From Pseudidiomarina indica (lineage in GTDB: Bacteria > Pseudomonadota > Gammaproteobacteria > Enterobacterales > Alteromonadaceae): DNA of 47,968 nt. Positions 45,191 through 47,968 of this stretch are shown piece by piece; the stretch's first letter is position 1, and each line of letters opens with the position of its first letter. The notes beneath the pieces were generated by a model that did not search any database, was not told the origin of the DNA, and was given only the letters and a program-made list of their open reading frames with translations. The stretch is from positions 1-47,968 of the forward strand of contig NZ_FMXN01000014.1 of the NCBI RefSeq assembly GCF_900104245.1. The letters run 5' to 3'. The translations under genes were made by a program, and so were the position numbers.

Positions 45191-46351
45191 TTACAGGTTT
45201 ATAGTTTCCCTACTCTGTATTTCCCCTTTTTCATCCACACTGATGAGTTCGTACGTGTGCCCGGATCCGAGATATAGGGGGTAGTTCTCGCCAGCAAACA
45301 AAAGAACCTGATCGTAGGGCACGATGCTGTCTGATCGGGATTCTTTAAATGCACGAACCAGTCGGGTTTCCTCGGTATGGCGCAGAGATTCGGGTATGGA
45401 CACTGCCTCACCCAAGGCCTGACGATAGAAGCCCGTGGATTTAGTCTCTCCGGATATCGTTGGCAGGTGTAACTGCGCATCAACCAGCGGACCGAATCGA
45501 CCTTTTAATATAGGCGCCCCTTCGCTATCGAGCATCACTTTGCCGCGTTCAGGCCGGGCGACTTGGCTTGCGTGATACACACAGCTTACTAAATCAATCG
45601 AATAAGGCTCAATGTCGGTAAGCTGCATAAAGCGAGCCGCCATCCAAAGTTGTTCGTCATCGCCCACAGGATATTTTGCGATATGACCCCAGCCTGCGAA
45701 AATCAAAAAGCGGGAATCGGAGTCTGCGTCATCTATGGTGTCTGCAATATTCTGAGCCTGGGTTTGTTCGCGAACCTCAAGGGCAGAGGCCCCTTCAGGC
45801 ACTTCCTTAGTCGATTCGTAACCAAATACCTCAAAACCCAGGTCATGAGCTCGCTCTACCATTGCGGCAAATGTCGGCTCATGGGTATAAAAGCCTTCAT
45901 CGGGGTATTTATCGCCCGGCGCAAATGACTCAAAACCAATATGCGTGAAACCTTGATCTTTAAAGCTCTCTAACATACCCAGCAACCAGACTCTGGACGC
46001 CAGGTGGAAGTGGTTTTCGTTAATCATCACGATTTTATAGTCATTGAACGCGGTTTCTGCCCAGTGCTCTGCAGACGATAGTGAAGGGTCACCATCCTCT
46101 AAGCATTTATCAGGTAAAGGCAGCATTTCTTCGATGTCGTAAACTAAATCCTGGCGGCCTACAAAGGTATAGTAGGTAGCAAGCATCTGCGCTCGATAGC
46201 CCTCCGGCTCAAGCTCTTGCACCAACTTATAAGTCTCTCCAAAAGCACCGTACTCCAACAGCGGTTGCATCTCCCGAGCCTGGCTTGAAAGCGATAACCC
46301 GGCGAATAATGTGAGCAATAAGCACTGAGAAAGCTCCTTATAATTATTCAT
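45191..46351 (-). CDS. Secreted protein, possible EreA/ChaN/TraB-like fold
   Basis: 386 residues with a Sec signal (about 1-25, LLLTLFAGLSLSSQA). The central part has motifs in the order seen in the erythromycin esterase/ChaN/TraB-TIKI superfamily: INENHFH (110-116), IGFES (138-142), VFGYES (175-180), REQTQAQNIAD (194-204) and FAGWGHI (218-224). In that group the Glu and His residues act in catalysis or metal binding. The assignment is by motif impression, so the substrate is unknown. AAGGACATACT precedes the ATG. A single-gene cargo unit between the att copies. Confidence 0.6.
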   Translation of the reverse strand: MNNYKELSQCLLLTLFAGLSLSSQAREMQPLLEYGAFGETYKLVQELEPEGYRAQMLATYYTFVGRQDLVYDIEEMLPLPDKCLEDGDPSLSSAEHWAETAFNDYKIVMINENHFHLASRVWLLGMLESFKDQGFTHIGFESFAPGDKYPDEGFYTHEPTFAAMVERAHDLGFEVFGYESTKEVPEGASALEVREQTQAQNIADTIDDADSDSRFLIFAGWGHIAKYPVGDDEQLWMAARFMQLTDIEPYSIDLVSCVYHASQVARPERGKVMLDSEGAPILKGRFGPLVDAQLHLPTISGETKSTGFYRQALGEAVSIPESLRHTEETRLVRAFKESRSDSIVPYDQVLLFAGENYPLYLGSGHTYELISVDEKGEIQSRETINL

Positions 46352-46662
46352 AGTATGTCCTTATCATGATCTTAATGGCAATGTATGCCCTCAAGGCGCA
46401 ACTCAGACTAGCTGAATTCACTGGCGAGTTACTAATCTAAGTTATACATGTCAAAAATATTCGACACAAGGACTTAGATAATTTTGTCACAATCACAATT
46501 TTTTTGTTGGGTAATGGTCATTTTTCGAATTGAGTTATGTGACTAAGATAGACGGTTAACGATCTAAAAAGGCGTGCTTTTTGCGGGCTGCCCCAAATTA
46601 AAACCCCACTTAACTCTTTGTTTTAACGGTAAATATCAAACACACCCAGCAACGTGCGGCGG
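46352..46662. other. Intergenic DNA before the third att copy
   Basis: Holds the promoter region of the minus-strand secreted protein. The part from about 46600 (CCACTTAACTCTTTG…TTTTAACGGTAAAT) loosely resembles the end of the 241-bp repeat (CCGCTTAA…TTTAACGATTTACC), suggesting a diverged relative of the same element end. No gene is supported. Confidence 0.3.
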
Positions 46663-46708
46663 CCTCCGGAGGCAGAGGTCACAGGTTCAAATCCTGTCGG
46701 GTGCGCCA
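46663..46708 (+). other. Third tRNA-Arg 3'-part copy (attR3)
   Basis: Matches the tRNA from CCTCCGGAGG to the CCA. The T-stem has changed in a paired manner (AGAGG/CCTCT in the tRNA, ACAGG/CCTGT here), which suggests it came from the tRNA-Arg gene of another strain or species. No 5' half is present. It probably marks the far boundary of the tandem island. Confidence 0.7.
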
Positions 46709-46740
46709 TTTTTACTGGCCTGTAGCGCTCCCTGTTGTCT

Positions 46741-47001
46741 TTATATTTTTTGCGCGAGCTGTTGGTCTTCACGCTCCCGCTTACTGACTGGCGATTTAAG
46801 CCAGTCATAATAGCCACTGGGGTGAATGTCTAACGTTCGGCACAAAACTCTCACGGGATAACGTGAACTACGAGATTTTATGAACCGGTACCGCTCTTTG
46901 ACTCGCCGGCAAGGAACATCATTGACACTGTAGCCATGCACTGCGACTTGATTTACGGCTTCTTGTTTGAACTCGTCCGAATATTGGATACCTTTACCCA
47001 T
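46741..47001 (-). pseudogene. IS3-family orfA-orfB relic with internal deletion
   Basis: A single frame joins an OrfA start (MGKGIQYSDEFKQEAVNQVA…YSVNDV, residues 1-29) directly to an OrfB start (RVKERYRFIKSRSSRYPVRV… DIHPSGYYDWLKSPVSKRE), so most of orfA has been deleted. The frame ends at 46741 near the third att copy; the DDE part is missing. It is the 5' remnant of a fourth IS3-type element in the island. Confidence 0.8.
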
Positions 47002-47006
47002 GATTT

Positions 47007-47045
47007 ACCTCTTATGGTTATCGTTACATTTTTACCATAAAAGGT
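47007..47045 (-). promoter_or_regulatory. Inverted repeat over the relic's orfA ribosome-binding site
   Basis: On the minus strand ACCTTTTATGGT (47045-47034) pairs with ACCATAAGAGGT (47018-47007) with one U-G pair. The right arm contains AGAGGT, the ribosome-binding site for the ATG at 47001. Fourth case of this arrangement in the window. Confidence 0.55.
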
Positions 47046-47112
47046 GTCGGGAAATCTCAGGCCTTACCAATGGTTGGCAATTGCTAGTAATGCATTCAGA
47101 TTGTGATTATTG

Positions 47113-47134
47113 TCCCACCGATCGATCGGTGGGA
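47113..47134. terminator. 22-bp perfect palindrome between IS relic and membrane gene
   Basis: The core is CCCACCGATCGATCGGTGGG. With one bulged base the stem extends further (ATTG…CAAT). It lies 40 nt after the stop of the minus-strand membrane gene, so it may end that transcript, although no good T-run follows. An operator for a dimeric regulator is the alternative. Confidence 0.4.
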
Positions 47135-47173
47135 ACAATTAGACAATTTAAAGTACTCTATTGCAGGTTTGTA

Positions 47174-47608
47174 TCAGCCCGTCTTCTTTGGGTGGGTGAG
47201 AGGGAATCCAGCTATTAGACTAAATGGTAACGCTACCAACGCACCTAGTGCTGCGCCCCAAGCTAACACTTGAATAAGTGATCCACTTTCCATTGATGAA
47301 TCAAGAAGTGCGGTAAATCCATATCCAAACACGTAATAGACCAGCATTCCCAATAGGACTCCACCGACGACCACATTCACAAGACTTAAAGAGTTTCTTT
47401 TCCTTAAAAATTTAACAAGCGGAAAGCCTAGTAACAGGCATGACAAGTAGCTTACCGATAATGAGAATAATAAAACCAATAAAATATCGTGTCGCCCTGT
47501 ATATGATGAGCCTGACAAATACGGTATTGCCAACATATACAGTGCCGGAAATATTGGAGCTAAGATATATGCCAGCTTAGTTCTGTTTATTTTCACAACG
47601 ATACCCAT
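47174..47608 (-). CDS. Small membrane protein, unknown function
   Basis: 144 residues with four hydrophobic segments (AYILAPIFPALYMLAIPYL, ILLVLLFSLSVSYLSCLLLGFPLV, LVNVVVGGVLLGMLVYYVFGYGF, VLAWGAALGALVALPFSLIAGFPL) and short charged loops. AT-rich compared with core genes. It lies 56 nt downstream of the SH3-like lipoprotein on the same strand, so they may form a unit. No family recognised. Confidence 0.55.
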   Translation of the reverse strand: MGIVVKINRTKLAYILAPIFPALYMLAIPYLSGSSYTGRHDILLVLLFSLSVSYLSCLLLGFPLVKFLRKRNSLSLVNVVVGGVLLGMLVYYVFGYGFTALLDSSMESGSLIQVLAWGAALGALVALPFSLIAGFPLTHPKKTG

Positions 47609-47664
47609 TTATTGTGTGGGAACAACTGGATGGAAAATGGTTTGTTTCCCATCCTTAGCTGTCG

Positions 47665-47961
47665 TTAATCTGGGTTTGTTAGGGTCATCTTGTTTGAGTG
47701 AATTATGTACCCTTTCAGCCCATCACTTGTTTCAACTTCATATGCCAAATAGTCCTTGCCATATTCCTTGGAAAGAATAACAACTTTAGTTCCCGTTGGT
47801 AGAATCGCAATTTGCTTATCGGGGTTGTCCAAATTCTGCAACCCCGGTTCCTTCAACATTACTGTAGCTTCATGAAGTTGAAGACTTTCTTTAGAAGAAC
47901 CACATCCAGTCACCAGTCCAAGCACCCCTAGTAATAATAAGAAGAGTTTTATTTTGCCCAT
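47665..47961 (-). CDS. Small lipoprotein with SH3-like segment
   Basis: 98 residues. Lipoprotein signal with lipobox VTGC, acylated Cys at 20, followed by GSSKES. The remainder (EATVMLKEPGL… IAILPTGTKVVILSKEYG…YLAYEVETSDGLKGYI) has the rhythm of a bacterial SH3 domain: a PTGTKV turn and a final GLKGYI strand. Such domains bind peptidoglycan or mediate contacts. Function unknown; its promoter lies beyond the window. Confidence 0.6.
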   Translation of the reverse strand: MGKIKLFLLLLGVLGLVTGCGSSKESLQLHEATVMLKEPGLQNLDNPDKQIAILPTGTKVVILSKEYGKDYLAYEVETSDGLKGYIIHSNKMTLTNPD

Positions 47962-47968
47962 GGCGCAC

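Noticed and set aside
46659-46708. Possible second or third tRNA-Arg gene at the att copies
   Set aside because: Only the anticodon arm, T-arm and CCA end are present at 41554, 44925 and 46663; the D-arm and 5' acceptor strand are missing, so no cloverleaf can form.

Overview
The window reads as gammaproteobacterial chromosome, most like an Alteromonadales member of the Idiomarina/Pseudidiomarina type. The class call rests on the rpoH-ftsX-ftsE-ftsY block next to rsmD-yhhL, UbiK, Rep, YjaG, YqhA and RsmD. The family call is an impression from protein flavour (secreted S9, M17 and class-C-like hydrolases, a cyanide-insensitive-type bd oxidase, a CBS/CGL pair); no search was run.

Layout. (1) 1-1700 is an AT-rich accessory scrap: the start of an ISAs1-type transposase, a gene remnant cut by it, a small membrane protein, an unknown small protein and two IS3-type end fragments. 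(2) 1870-35700 is ordinary core chromosome: heat-shock sigma factor, division and SRP-receptor genes, rsmD, amino-acid PLP enzymes including a reverse transsulfuration pair, ComM/YifB, Ndh-2, Fpr, UbiK, Rep, a GAF-GAF-GGDEF-degenerate EAL protein, cytochrome c5, DinB, NhaC, Alr, an S9 peptidase, the cioAB-type oxidase with a tiny third subunit, a secreted leucyl aminopeptidase, a serine hydrolase and a lipoate ligase with an N-terminal accessory domain. (3) 35735-47968 is a mosaic island at a tRNA-Arg(CCG) gene.

The island. The intact tRNA (35796-35872) is followed by three copies of its 3' part (41554, 44925, 46663), dividing the DNA into tandem segments. The first two copies are each preceded by the same roughly 220-bp sequence, giving a 241-bp direct repeat, so two related elements seem to have integrated one behind the other. 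No integrase gene is visible. Cargo includes a katG fragment broken at both ends, an ECF sigma factor with a membrane partner, a complete IS3-family element, a HEPN/Abi-like protein, a secreted alpha/beta hydrolase, a Fic toxin with its unlisted 52-aa antitoxin, and a secreted protein with a possible EreA/ChaN/TraB-like motif set. IS3 and IS5 relics fill the gaps.

The best leads are the integrase-less tandem att array with its conserved right-end repeat; four different IS3-type orfA leaders that all bury the ribosome-binding site in an inverted repeat; the Fic/antitoxin pair; and the HEPN protein beside the att site. I did not see a clearly new multi-gene system; the island cargo is the most likely place for one.
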